The position numbers and the translations under genes are program-made. A stretch of DNA of 64,000 nucleotides from NCBI RefSeq assembly GCF_007655135.1, contig NC_045132.1, positions 1,178,001 to 1,242,000 of the forward strand, in the 5' to 3' direction. Positions within the stretch are counted from its first letter, which is position 1. Every line of letters begins with the position of its first letter. Under the pieces are notes generated by a model that worked only from the letters and a program-made list of their open reading frames with translations, ran no database searches and was not told the origin of the DNA. Source of the DNA: Punica granatum (lineage: Eukaryota; Streptophyta; Magnoliopsida; Myrtales; Lythraceae). Below, piece after piece: positions 11,170-22,397 of this stretch.

Positions 11170-12157
11170 CGCTTACTTTTTATTATAAACCAATATGGAT
11201 TGAGTTACATCATGTACCATGTAATGAAGTTGTTACCATTATTAAGAGCAAGAGTTCAATGTTACCATTATATATATCCCCACTATATATATACATTCGG
11301 TGTCCACTATGGTATCTGAAAGCCCAATGAGATCTAACTAGTTTAGTCGAGCCGAATCAACCCACTAGGAGATGAAACTCTCTCAGCATGAATTTTTTTC
11401 ATTCTCAAGATTCGAATTCGAAACCTTAATTAAGGAGAATAAGCGTAGACCCACTTTCGTCTTGGATATATATTATCCTTTTCCATTTCCTTCTTAAGCA
11501 AAAAATATATATATGTATATATACATTTATATATAATATCTCGCACAATGCTGCATGAGCCACTTGCTAAAATTCTAATCTATATGATACTTTCATGATC
11601 AAAACTAACTTTATTTTTTAAATAAAAAACTTTCAATTATTCAGTCAAACTACAATGAATGCATATTTTCATCGTGACCGAAAAATACTCTTATATGAAT
11701 CGGCCAGCTGCAAGTTAATTAAGCGGGGAACATAATAGATCACACACATACAAGATTATCTCGTTTCGAAATTGAAACTATTAAATTTCGAATAAGGAGA
11801 ATTCTCTTCATTCTCAGTACTCTCTAGAGACTCGAACGAAGATAGTACCCTGAGAAGTTGCCAGGAGAATAACCTGTGATTTTACGACCACACACTTGTG
11901 ATCTTACAAGGTGCACCCCTTCTCATATACATAGATTCAAAACCGTAAATATTCCTGGGATATATTTTGAAATCCCCCAACGTATGTTTCTTTCGTGTAG
12001 GAAACAAGTTACAGGAAGTCCTGCTGGAACAGGAAGTGAACTGATCACATAGTATGCCTGAAAACAGCCTTCCCAAGCCTAGCCGCCCCTGTGACGGCGC
12101 TCAACCCCTCCAAACTGCTTCCCCTCCTGCTCGACCCATGAACAGGCAGGCTTCCTT

Positions 12158-12195
<38 letters not shown>

Positions 12196-12560
12196 CTACA
12201 AGAGAGGTCATGAGCCAAATATAATGAAATGAAAATTATAAATATCTAATAAAGCAATACGGATAGTCCTACCAAGCTATCGAAATTGGAAAATTTTAAA
12301 CACCAGGTTAGAACATGCGACATTATGATACATCCTCTTTTTTAGTGAATTTTTTTGGGTGAATTTTTTTAATATGCTAAACCCTCTTTGATAATTATGT
12401 AATCTTTTAAATGCATGTCGTCCAATCATAAACTTTCCTCTTTAATATTTTGTTTTTTGAGGATAATATCAATAAACTCACATTTTTGTGTTAATTTTGT
12501 TTCCCTTTACCATATAAGAAGACCTAATCATGAAAAATGATTTCATTATTAATATATTTT
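11170..12560. repeat. Spacer module b, copy 1
   Basis: Non-coding spacer downstream of SCR1, repeated at 20154-21540, 22034-26520 (interrupted) and 43550-44950. Contains a TA microsatellite at about 12160-12192 and, at 12195-12350, a dispersed repeat starting 'ctacaagagaggtcatgag'. A minus-strand frame of about 64 codons (11882-12076) is kept open in all copies but has no ATG at its head and no known domain. Confidence 0.75.
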
Positions 12561-13020
12561 TTTCGAATTTATAAAATGGGAACATTTTCAATTTCTTAAA
12601 ATAGATCATGTTTTCTTTTACTAAATGTTATTTTCAAATCCTAAATAATTTGATACGATTTTTGGATGACGGAAAAATGCCTTGTGCATATATAAAATAT
12701 AGAGTAACATGGAAGAAAACACTAGACAGGCGAAATTGAACTGGTTGACGAGGTATTTTGTAGAAGGGCTTAGCCGTACCGACCTTTTAGCAGGGGCAGG
12801 CCCGTAGATCCAACGATGACCCGTAGATCCAACGATGATGAGGACTTAACCAATGGCACCTAGGCGGACATATGGTTAGAATTTTTCCATACAAATGATT
12901 TTTTTTTCTTTTGACAAAGACTTTCTCGACATACTACAGATTAAAGATTCCAAGTTTTTTTGATAATTATTAAAGATTCCAAGTTACTATAGATATACCA
13001 AAGTTGCCAATTCCAAATAG
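12561..13020. repeat. Spacer module c, copy 1
   Basis: AT-rich spacer shared with 26520-26910 and 44950-45200 ('gataatttgatacgattttt' region and 'gaagggcttagccgtaccga'). No gene. Confidence 0.7.
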
Positions 13021-13310
13021 AAGATTTTACACAAAAAAAAAATCTCGCTATTTTCAAGAAAACTTTCCAAAAGAATTACGAGGGAATGAATCCCCCGGAA
13101 TAATGCCTCGGAAAGCCCTTGGTAAGCTGTCGAGAAAAATTTCGGCGAACTGAGGATGGATTTCCGAGGGAATTTCGATGGATTTTTCTTCTGAAATTAC
13201 CGAGGGACTTTCGATGGGAAAATTCTCAATAAATTTAAAAATTAAAAGAAATTACCGAGAGATTCGGTAGTTTTTTTTATAAAAAATTAAAAGTCAAGAA
13301 AACAGTGAGA
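13021..13310. repeat. Module d: 'cctcggaa' repeat, copy 1
   Basis: Contains repeated TTCCGAGGGAAT / CCTCGGAA motifs typical of subterminal repeats of plant CACTA-like elements. Second copy at 28270-28540; absent before FMO2. No coding capacity. Confidence 0.55.
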
Positions 13311-13339
13311 TCGAAATGGTTGGGAAAACATATTATAGA

Positions 13340-13805
13340 TTCAACGATGATGATGGGGAATTAACCAATGGAACTTGATCAGCGGTCCTATGGTAAGAAT
13401 TTTTCTATACAATAGATCTTGTCTTTTAAGAAGGACATACTATAGATTGAAGATTCCAAATTACTATAGATGGATGTACCGAAGTTGCCAATTCCAAATT
13501 CAAGTTCTCATTTTTGACTTCAAGATATCCAGCATATACAAATTTCCGGATTACAAATGTCAAAAACTTACACTAACATTTCTAGAATTATAACCGACAC
13601 CAGTACAATTCTGCTACAGAAATTCAACAATAGAGAAGGAGCAAATACGACACTTTTCTACGATTCAATGATATGTCGACAAGTGAGGCCGCAAGTTTGG
13701 TGCTCTTTTCTTTGCAATGATCAAGCGACGAGGGACGACGTGAGTACAGTACATGAGGTATCTATAATTTTCCCTATCAAGCAATATGATGCGGTCAATG
13801 GTAGT
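13340..13805 (+). pseudogene. Orphan FMO promoter of the first unit
   Basis: Closely matches the upstream regions of FMO1 (28800-29515) and FMO2 (45195-45860), up to GCGGTCAATGGTAGT. The match stops there and the sequence continues as the interior of the LTR-like element seen at 33470. The monooxygenase gene that should follow has been deleted. Confidence 0.75.
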
Positions 13806-16800
13806 TCTTCTTTTCTTCAGACTCGGGAGGACAGGAGATGGCAGTGGAAACCATCCATGGTTCCCTTTTTGTTTTTTAATCACTAGCAGTACACGGCTCC
13901 GGGGAAAGACAGACCAATATGCTCTGTGATGCGGTAGAAGAGGCAGCAAATCGGTATTTGTAGAAAAATAGGTTCTGACTACCCAATTTGAAGGGAAACG
14001 GCCTCCGAAGAAAAACTCACGGTTTTACCGTGATTTTTCGATTTTTAAGGCAAATTCCATTGTTTAGGGCCTCAAACGGGCAATTTTATGTTATTTAGGC
14101 CGTTTTTGCAATTTTAGGAAAGTTTATGTTTTTCATGCAATTTATGCGTTTTTAAGATCTATTTAAGTTTTTGTACAACCCTAGGGTTGAATACAGTGAA
14201 TTTCGAATTTATCAATAAAGTTGTGGAGCTACCGTGCTCTTTCTTCCAATCTCAGATTTGTTTTCGAGTTTGATGCCTATTTCTAGTATTCGTAGAATTA
14301 ACAAGTGATAGAAGGTTGTTGTCTGGTATTCGTGCGCGAATCAACAGATCGCAATTAGTTCCGCTGCGTCACTTCGCTTCTCTTCGGAATGATCTTCATT
14401 GCCTTTCCTTCACTTTTGGCTCTACTCCATCAACCTCACCATTTCCATCTCTCTATACTCTCAGTCGAGGATCCTCACCTCCGACCTTCTGCTCTTTATC
14501 TTGAACCTCACCTCCCTTCATGACCACTCCTGACCATGACTCTCGATGATCACCACCCTAGCTGGCTCCCTTTCTCTTTCGTTCCCGTCTGATCATCACC
14601 TCCCAGACCAGTTGTTCTCTTCCCCTCTGCCCCATGACCGTTTCCATCATCTTAGATCTACTTCAGCCTTTTTTCTTGGCTGGCTTCAGTTCATCCCCAT
14701 GATCCCGACCTCCTGACACGATGATCTCCCCAGCTCACTCTTTTACTCATAGTTTCTCTCAGTTTCACAATCTTCTTCAACAACAATACCATTTGAGCTG
14801 CAACCGCTTCGGGGACTTGGTCAGTTGAGTGGGAAAGTGACGATCCTGCTCTTTGCTCCGTGACCTTCCTCGGCTTTTGCTTCTGGAACATGACAGCTGC
14901 AACCCAAACCAGAAAACGAGGTAGACAGCCTCTCTCTTTCTTGTGAAAGTAGCAAGACCTGGGGAGACGTTATTTTCGGTGACTGACTTCTCTCATTCTG
15001 TTTTCGGAGACTTTATTCCTCTCTTGTCTTCTGTTTGCTCTCTTGGAGGACTCATTAACGAGCTAGCGATGACTCGAGTGAATAATTCGGAGACTGTGAA
15101 GGAACTCCGACAGAGCAAGCGAGCCTGGACGACCTTCCTGAGTTCAATCCCTTCCCCGAGTCACCTTCAAGGAGCTCGAGCCTTAAGCAGAATCACATGC
15201 ACTATCAACGCACATCCATCACTTGCCACGATACTCTCTCCCTCCTCTTTTCTCTCAAGTCCTTCCATGTTCCCTCTCGCTCTGGGGCAGCAACAGAAAA
15301 AACCAACTTCCTCTTGATCAGCATACACACTTTCACACTCTTTCTCTTGGTCAACTCCCTCTCTTCCTCACAGTCTCTCTCTCTAAGCGAAAATTTTGAT
15401 TTCTGGTTTTAATGATTTTGCAGCATATAAATGTAGTGACAGAGAGAGTCAGTGCTAGAGAAGCCAATTCACAGGGGAGAGACACTTAACAGGAGCCATG
15501 ACTTGGACATTAATGTAGAGCAACAGTTAGTCGCGTGATTATTGAGGGAACCTCAATCTGTGATAATTCCAGGGGGTTCGGTCAGGGTTTGGTTCATGGC
15601 CGGCTAGTAGACTTACGTGTTCCTCTCGACACCAGTGTGGGAGAGGTATGAAATCTCGACTTAGTAACATGTTTAGGACATTTTTATCAGTTGATTTGAT
15701 GATCTTGTCAATGATGTGTGGAAATATTGTTTCGGTCGACAATAACACGAATCGGTATAATGATCAAACTCGATCTTTAAAAATCGAGCTATGTGATAAA
15801 AAAAAAAAAAACGGCACGAGCACGAATTTGAATATTTCAAAGAATCGGACTTAAAATTGGTTTTTTGAAATGGAAATGAACCCACACGAATTGAATTTCT
15901 TGATTATTCGGTTTAAACGAATAAAACCGACTAAAAGCATCGAAATCGGCTTAATTGGTCACTCGAACTTAAAATCGGCAATTTAAGTATCGATGTGATT
16001 TTGCATGCCCGTGTTCGTATGTTTTGGGATGTTTAAATGCGTTTTTTTTATTGAAATCTAGTACGAATAGGTTTAATCACGTAAAGTCGGCTAAAAATCG
16101 GATCTAATTTCAAGACAGTCGGGAATTAGAGCTCTCATCGAACGGTCCATCCATGGCCGGATCGTCGGCGTGAAACCTGCAAACCAAAGCATTCAGTGAA
16201 TTCACTCAAATTAATAAATTCCACATATGGGATAATTGATACGATCCACTCGGCTAATTAATCTACTCAACTTTTAAATAAATTGCACGAACCGGTGAAT
16301 AATTTGTTATCAAGTCGATAAATCACGTACTGATAATTGTGCCATTTTCTAAACCAATAATTTTGACAAATACCAAGACGCGTGGTTCGTGTAGCACAGA
16401 TATCTAGGAAAGACTCGCGTGTCCTGACTCGAGTCTGGGCTGAATTTAAGGCAACTCAAGTCGGAATATGGGAGTTCTGCATAGACCACTTTTGGGCAGA
16501 CCAACCAATCTTTCGGCTCCCTCAGGGTTTACACAAGACCCTAGAGGATCTAGAGGATCAGTCGACACCTGCTACAGGTTGAAGTGACCCGCATCACGTA
16601 GTCTCACTTTTGCAAAATAATTTTTTCGTCTCAAGGGCAAGATTATCGGTTCATGATTTACCGACAACTCTAGAGTTAGAGTGATCGAAACACTCCGTGC
16701 TACGAGTAAAAACAGGTAGCCCATGCAGGCGCAGGTTCTATCTGCACAGCCCTCTTTGTCCGACTGAAGTGTTTCTGTCATTCTAGCATAGGTTGGGACG

Positions 16801-18382
16801 CTTAGGAATGTGGACCAGAGATGCTAGTGGGGACGGCCCGTGAAAGGTTGTTCGGTCCTCCATAAGGCATGATCAAAGACCTTGACACCTCCATGGTGTT
16901 TCGCTTTTCCACTTCCCTAAGTTTGTGCTTATATTGAGTTTATCTGTCATAAAACACGAAATCAAACTAATCACACATTCGACACAATAAACACAGGGAA
17001 AAGGGCGGGAAAACCCTAGGTTCAAGATTCTGAGAAAACACACTTTTGTCATAATCTGTTAATCTGTCAGCGTCACAAAACATAACAACTTAAAACAAAC
17101 TCACACACTCAGGGCTTGACAACAGATATCTTGTCTGTCATGTTCTTTTAAGTAAAGTAGAATGCTACAGGTCCTTTTAGGGTGGCCCATTATCATCGAT
17201 TATCACCACATGTACTTGTTCTATTTTTGTCTGTTTAGGGTATAGACGTGTCTGTAAAGCAATCCCAGATCATAATTTGATAATTACGTAAACATGACAT
17301 TAATTCACACCACTTGGCTATTTTATCTATTTTTGTTTGTTTTTATATTTTTTTGTCTATTTTTATGACGGTTGAAGTCCAAACCCATAGGATACGGTTC
17401 ACATGGGATCCAACGCCCTCACACACTGAGTACGCGCGACCCGAGTACGGCATGGAGTCCAGCCTCAAGTCATTGTTTCGGCCCTAATAGTATTCAAGCA
17501 GAGGATGACTCGGGTCGGGATGTGTGAAATGAGATTAGACAATCACCCACGAGCTCAACCGATCCCATGACCATCTTGGGGACCATTCGATCCTCTTGGG
17601 ATCCGTTGGTTCAATCGGACCTGACCTTTGACTCTCACAAGCTCGCATCGCATTAATTTTGGTTTCGGTTTTTCCAAAACTCACGGTGAGTGCAAGTGGA
17701 ATATTGGTCGAACGTGAGTCGATAAGGATCCATTTGTTGTAATTTATATTTATTATTCGAGAGTTTATCGTGAAGTATTTATTTGTACATTTATTTATGT
17801 AATGATCTCGGTCGGTAAGCGTGGATTCTAAAAGTCAAAATCGATAGAGTCAGTTTGGGTCCCGAGACGAGCGGGACCACACGAGTCAAGGGTCCGGTCC
17901 ACACGGCGAACCGACCATCACAGTTTGGTTAGCCGAGATGCAAGGATGGTGGACTAACCCCTTGACCAGAGGATCCGCTCCTCTTTCGGTCCCTCAAACC
18001 GAATCGATTATTTTCACGAATTTACAGTGTCAAAATGAGTGAGATGAGTGAAGTCTAATCAACGGGGTAAATAAACTAAACATAATAAACCTTAGACAAA
18101 CTAGAATATCGATAGGTAGTGCGAGATATAGGCCCGTACGTAACAAAATCTCTGAATTTGGAATCCTGATTTTGTAAGACCATATGCACTAGCAAACTAG
18201 GTGTATCCTTACCCCTAGACCCGGTCAACTCACCGGCCCTCGACCTTCAGGTCGTAAACAGGTAGTGGCGACTCCCTTCTCACGCGTGTCCGTCATGCGC
18301 CCCCGAGAAGGTAGACACTCCCAAGCCGTGTGATTGGTCACACGCATGCGGGGTTTGACGAGACGAAATTCGGGTCCGCACA
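13805..18382 (+). mobile_element. 5'-truncated LTR-like element (paralogue of 32271-41941)
   Basis: Collinear with 33470-33760 plus 38060-41941, and ends in ATTCGGGTCCGCACA like its relatives. The left part was lost in the deletion that also removed the local FMO gene. It carries an extra roughly 460-bp insert at about 13915-14380, absent from the relative. No gag, protease, reverse transcriptase or integrase frame was seen; the open frames in it are not shared between copies. Confidence 0.7.
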
Positions 18383-18390
18383 GTATCGAT

Positions 18391-19760
18391 TCAGGCGAAC
18401 TTGCAGTTCGTGGGCTCACAGTTTATTCAGAGGGCCATGGGCAAATCCTTGAACTCTAGCAATCTGTTGATGTCTCCAAAAGGGCCGGTCTTATACCCTC
18501 AATGACAAAAAATCGACTGATTCTTCCTTTGCAAAACACCGCTGAGAAAATTAGATCTTTCTCCCTTTCAGCATTCCTATCACAAGAGTAGTCCAATGGA
18601 AGGAAAAGAAAGGGAATGAACATATTGTATCCTTTCCCTCTATTTCCTTACTTGATATGACTTTACTAAGTTTGAAAGAGCATTTCAAGGTGACGACATT
18701 TTCTCCATTAACTTGATGAAATAGACATTACTTTTTATTTCGGTTGTCGAAATAAACATTCCTTCAAAATAGTAAGATAATGCTCATTGTTTCGTTGCAA
18801 CTAATTTTTATACATGAATTACATTTAATATCTTTGGCATGACATATTCTTAGATAAATCCAATGTTTGAATGATACTCCATTTAATCCATATTAAAATA
18901 AAAATCAGCCGCTTTTTCCATTAACCATTACATTTCATTAATTCTATAAAATCCATTCCTTTCATCTCGGCATACCAAATATAATCTAATAGTTTATATA
19001 GAAAATTAAGAAGTAAAAGAGTATGAATTGTCCACTTATTGAATTCAGAACTTTTTAATTCCATGTGAAGTACGACTATGTCACTAGACATGGCAGATGG
19101 CATGTTTATTAACAATTTATTTGCTTATTTAGAAAAAAAGGAAAAAAAGAAAGCATTCATTGCGTTTATAAGTAATGTTTATAAGTAATTGAGTCTATCT
19201 ACAATACAAAAACTCGAACTCATATGATTGTAAATTCAATTCTCTTATAAAATCTTTTTTTTTTAATTTATCCAATGAGGGACGACCTATCCAACACTCT
19301 CAAGTATTGGATAAGTGATTGAGCCCTCACATGTTAGTGGACACGTTAATTTAAATTACTCTCAACACTCACGTCTCAATTGCACGTGTGGATCTAAATC
19401 ACCCTCAATGACTGTCATACATGTCAATGGGGCACGTGAACTTTTAGATTCTTGTGCCATTATGCATCAATCGGACACGCATCCCTGAATATTTATTTCA
19501 GAGGCTTGCTAGGAGACGCACAAAGGAAAGTGGTTCAGAACTTAGCCAAGAACTTCTTCCCTCCATTCTTCATAGACGTTGTCTTCCATGGTGATCTATT
19601 ATCGACATCATGGGCCTCGTCGATATTCCGATTGCTTGCCATGGGACGTTAAACTTGGCACCTTGAGCACTGGAAAGATCATAGTAGTTGGTGATGCCAT
19701 GCATCCGTTGACTATTATCTTGGACGGGGTGGCAGCTCGGTTCTTGAAGGTGGGATGCCA
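18391..19760 (+). pseudogene. FMO-like exon 4-5 relic 1
   Basis: Two exon fragments resembling an FAD monooxygenase. The exon 4 part (about 18400-18530) aligns with the FMO1 region coding for VQQFVDVSKRAA. The exon 5 part (about 19500-19757, after a TTTATTTCAG acceptor) encodes a peptide ending in LGTLSTGKIIVVGDAMHPL. The FAD-binding GDAMHP survives, but the following GQGG region is replaced. Exons 1-3 are missing and there are frame breaks. Same structure at 41947-43372 and 48515-50035, so it is a relic older than the unit duplication. Confidence 0.75.
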
Positions 19761-19943
19761 AATTTTAGAAATGTGCTAGCACAAAGAGAAACAGTAAAAA
19801 CCGTGCTATCTGATGTGATTTTTCCTAAAAACTAATTTCTACAAATATTTTGATATAAAAGTTCGAAAAAATGATAAACACGGAAGGAGCGGTCCGTGGT
19901 ATGCCTCGTGAAAGCATTACATGAATTTTATCATTTATTAAAT

Positions 19944-20153
19944 ATGCTCATTCTGTTGTTTGCCAGCGTGCCAAACGAAGCAAGACCGTATCCCACTAAA
20001 TTCCTTGATTGCTTTATTAATCACGATTGCGACAATGGATGTGATCAGGGGCGAGGTGTCTGCATCAACCGCTAGTGTTTTTGCTTTGCTTCTTCTCTTC
20101 ATGCTGCGCCGAGCACATTTTCCCTTAAGAAGAATCCTCCAGCAGCAAAATAA
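19944..20153 (+). pseudogene. SCR2, headless copy of the cysteine peptide gene
   Basis: Homologous to SCR1 and SCR3 from the MLILLFA core to the PPAAK end, but lacks the first codons, leader and TATA box. An in-frame TAG at 20073-20075 replaces the glutamine codon between the fourth and fifth cysteines. Its 5' end is fused directly to the tail of FMO relic 1. Not expected to make a functional peptide. Confidence 0.85.
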
Positions 20154-21540
20154 CGTTTACTTTTTTATTATAAACCAATATGGATTAAGAGTTACATCAT
20201 GTACGATGTAATGAAGTTCTTACCATTATTAAGAGCAAGAGTTTACGTCAATGTTGTCTCCTATATATACATTTATATATATATTTCTGGTGTCCACTAT
20301 GGTATTTGAAAGTCCAATAAGATCTGATTAGTCCAGTCGAGACAAATCAACCCACTAGGAGGTAAAACTCTCTCAGTATGAATTTTTTTTATTTTCAAAA
20401 TTCGAATTCGAGACCTTAATTAAATAGAATAGGTATCAAGTCGCTTTCATCCCTAATATATATTATCTTTTTCCATTTCCTTTTAAGCAATATATACACA
20501 CACACATATTTATATATAATATCTCTCACGCTGCTGCATGAGCCACTTGCTAAAATTCTAATCTATATGATACTTTCATGATCAAAACTAAATTTTATTT
20601 TTATTTTGTTTTATAAAAAAAACTCAGTTATTCATTCAAACTACAGTGAATACATATTTTCATCCTTAACAGAAAAATACTCATATATGAATCGGCCAGC
20701 TGCAAGTTAATTAAGTGGGGAACCTAATAGGTCACACGCTACTAGATTATCTCGTTTCGAAATTGAAACGATGGAATTTTGAGGAAGGAGAATTCTCTCC
20801 ATTCTCAGTACTCTCTAGAGACTCGAACGAAGAGAGTACCCTGAGAAGTTGCCAAGAGAATAACGTGTGATTTTACGACCACACACTCGTGATCTTACAA
20901 GGCTCACCCCTTCTCATATACATAGATTCAAAACCGTAAATATTCCTGGGATATATTTTGAAATCCCCTAAAGTATGTTTCTTTCGTGTAGGAAACAAGT
21001 TATAGGAAGTCCTGCTCGAACAGGAAGTGAACTGATCGCATAGTACGCCTGAAAACAGCCTTTCCAAGCCTTGCCGCCCCTGTGACCGCGCTCAACCCCT
21101 CCAAACTGCGTCCCCTCCTGCTCGACCCATGTACAGGCTGACTTTCTTTTACAAATATCTTTTTTTTTTTTGGCTACAAGAGAGGTTAGGAGCCTTATAT
21201 AATAAAATGAAAATTATAAATATCTAATAAAAGAACATGGGTAGTCCCATCAAGTTATCAGAGTTGGAACATTTTAGTCATCAGGCGAGAGCGTACAACA
21301 CTATTATCCATCCTCTTTTTTTTTTGGAGAATTTTTTTGGGTGAATTTTTTTAATATGCTAAACCCTCTTTGATAATTATGTAATCTTTTTAATCCATGT
21401 TATTTATTTTCAATCATAAACTTCCCTCTTTAATATTGTATTTTTTGAGGATAATATCTATATACTCATCTTTTTGTGTTAATTTTTTTTACTCCCCTTA
21501 CCATAAGAGAAGACCTAATCATGAAAATTGATTTCATTAA
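20154..21540. repeat. Spacer module b, copy 2
   Basis: Collinear with 11170-12560; the unit then runs straight into the SCR3 upstream region without modules c, d or an FMO gene. No gene of its own. Confidence 0.75.
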
Positions 21541-21686
21541 TATTTTATATCCCTAATTATCTTCCTTAGGTTATTCTACATTGCTCTAGATATTTCATCA
21601 ATAAAGAATTAGTGTTGATTTCCAACCGTAATTGACGGCCATATTGGTTAGAAAGCCGCTGCCAAATTTAACCGAAGAAGAGCCAC

Positions 21687-21692
21687 TATAAA
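21687..21692 (+). promoter_or_regulatory. TATA box of SCR3
   Basis: TATAAA 93 bp before the SCR3 ATG, in the same context as the SCR1 box. Confidence 0.6.
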
Positions 21693-21784
21693 TGCAGACG
21701 AAGACCTCGCTATCATCTCACACAATAACGAGCAATCGGCAGAATTAGCTTTCCCTTCATTAAAGCAAAGGTTCATTGGATCTG

Positions 21785-22033
21785 ATGGAGAAGAAGTCAC
21801 TGAAATCTGTTCTTGTTTTCGGGCTCATGCTCATTCTGTCGTTTGCCAGCATGCCAAACGAAGCAAGACCGCATTCCCCCAAATTCCATGATTGCTTTAT
21901 TAATCACGATTGCGACCATGGATGCGATCAAGGGCGAGGTCTCTGCCTCAATCACCAGTGTTTTTGCTTTGCTTCTTCTCTTCATGTTGCGCCGAGCACA
22001 TTTTCCCTTAAGAATCCTCCAGCAGCAAAATAA
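21785..22033 (+). CDS. Small secreted 6-cysteine peptide, defensin-like (SCR3)
   Basis: An 82-residue paralogue of SCR1 with the same layout: signal peptide (MEKKSLKSVL, hydrophobic core, cleavage near NEA-RP), six cysteines spaced C-x5-C-x3-C-x6-C-x4-C-x-C, and the Pro/Ser tail ending PPAAK. Compared with SCR1 it has one extra lysine near the start, one residue fewer in the tail, and changes mainly in the signal peptide and the loop between cysteines three and four. Start chosen as the first ATG; the frame extends three codons further to a TTG. It lies downstream of a conserved promoter and upstream of a large LTR insertion. Presumed apoplastic; receptor or target unknown. Confidence 0.75.
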   Translation: MEKKSLKSVLVFGLMLILSFASMPNEARPHSPKFHDCFINHDCDHGCDQGRGLCLNHQCFCFASSLHVAPSTFSLKNPPAAK

Positions 22034-22397
22034 CGCTTACTTTTTATTATAAACCAATATGGATTGAGAGTTACATCATGTACGATGTAATGAAGTTGTT
22101 ACCGTTAATAAGAGCAAGAGTTTACGTCAATGTGATCCCCTATATATATATATTTGGTGGCAATCCGAAAACCCAATAACGTCTCACTAGTTCAGTTGAG
22201 CCGGATCAATTCACTGGGAGATAAAGTTCTCTCAGCATGAATTTTTTCAATTTTCAAGACTCGAATTCGATAACTTAATTAAGGAGAATAAGCGACAAAC
22301 CACTTTCGTCCCTGATATATATTATCTTTTTCCGTTTCCTTCTTAAGCAATATATATACATGTATATATAATATCTCACACGCCGCTGCATGAGCCC
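22034..22397. repeat. Spacer module b, copy 3, left part
   Basis: Downstream region of SCR3, interrupted at 22397 by an LTR-like element and resumed at 25449. Confidence 0.75.

Noticed and set aside
10946..11188. Alternative frame inside the SCR genes, also open in SCR2 and SCR3
   Set aside because: Shadow of the real cysteine-peptide frame. It lacks a signal peptide and regular cysteine pattern, and is conserved because the copies are recent duplicates.
12160..12192. TA dinucleotide run as a possible matrix or origin element
   Set aside because: Ordinary microsatellite, variable between copies of spacer b.
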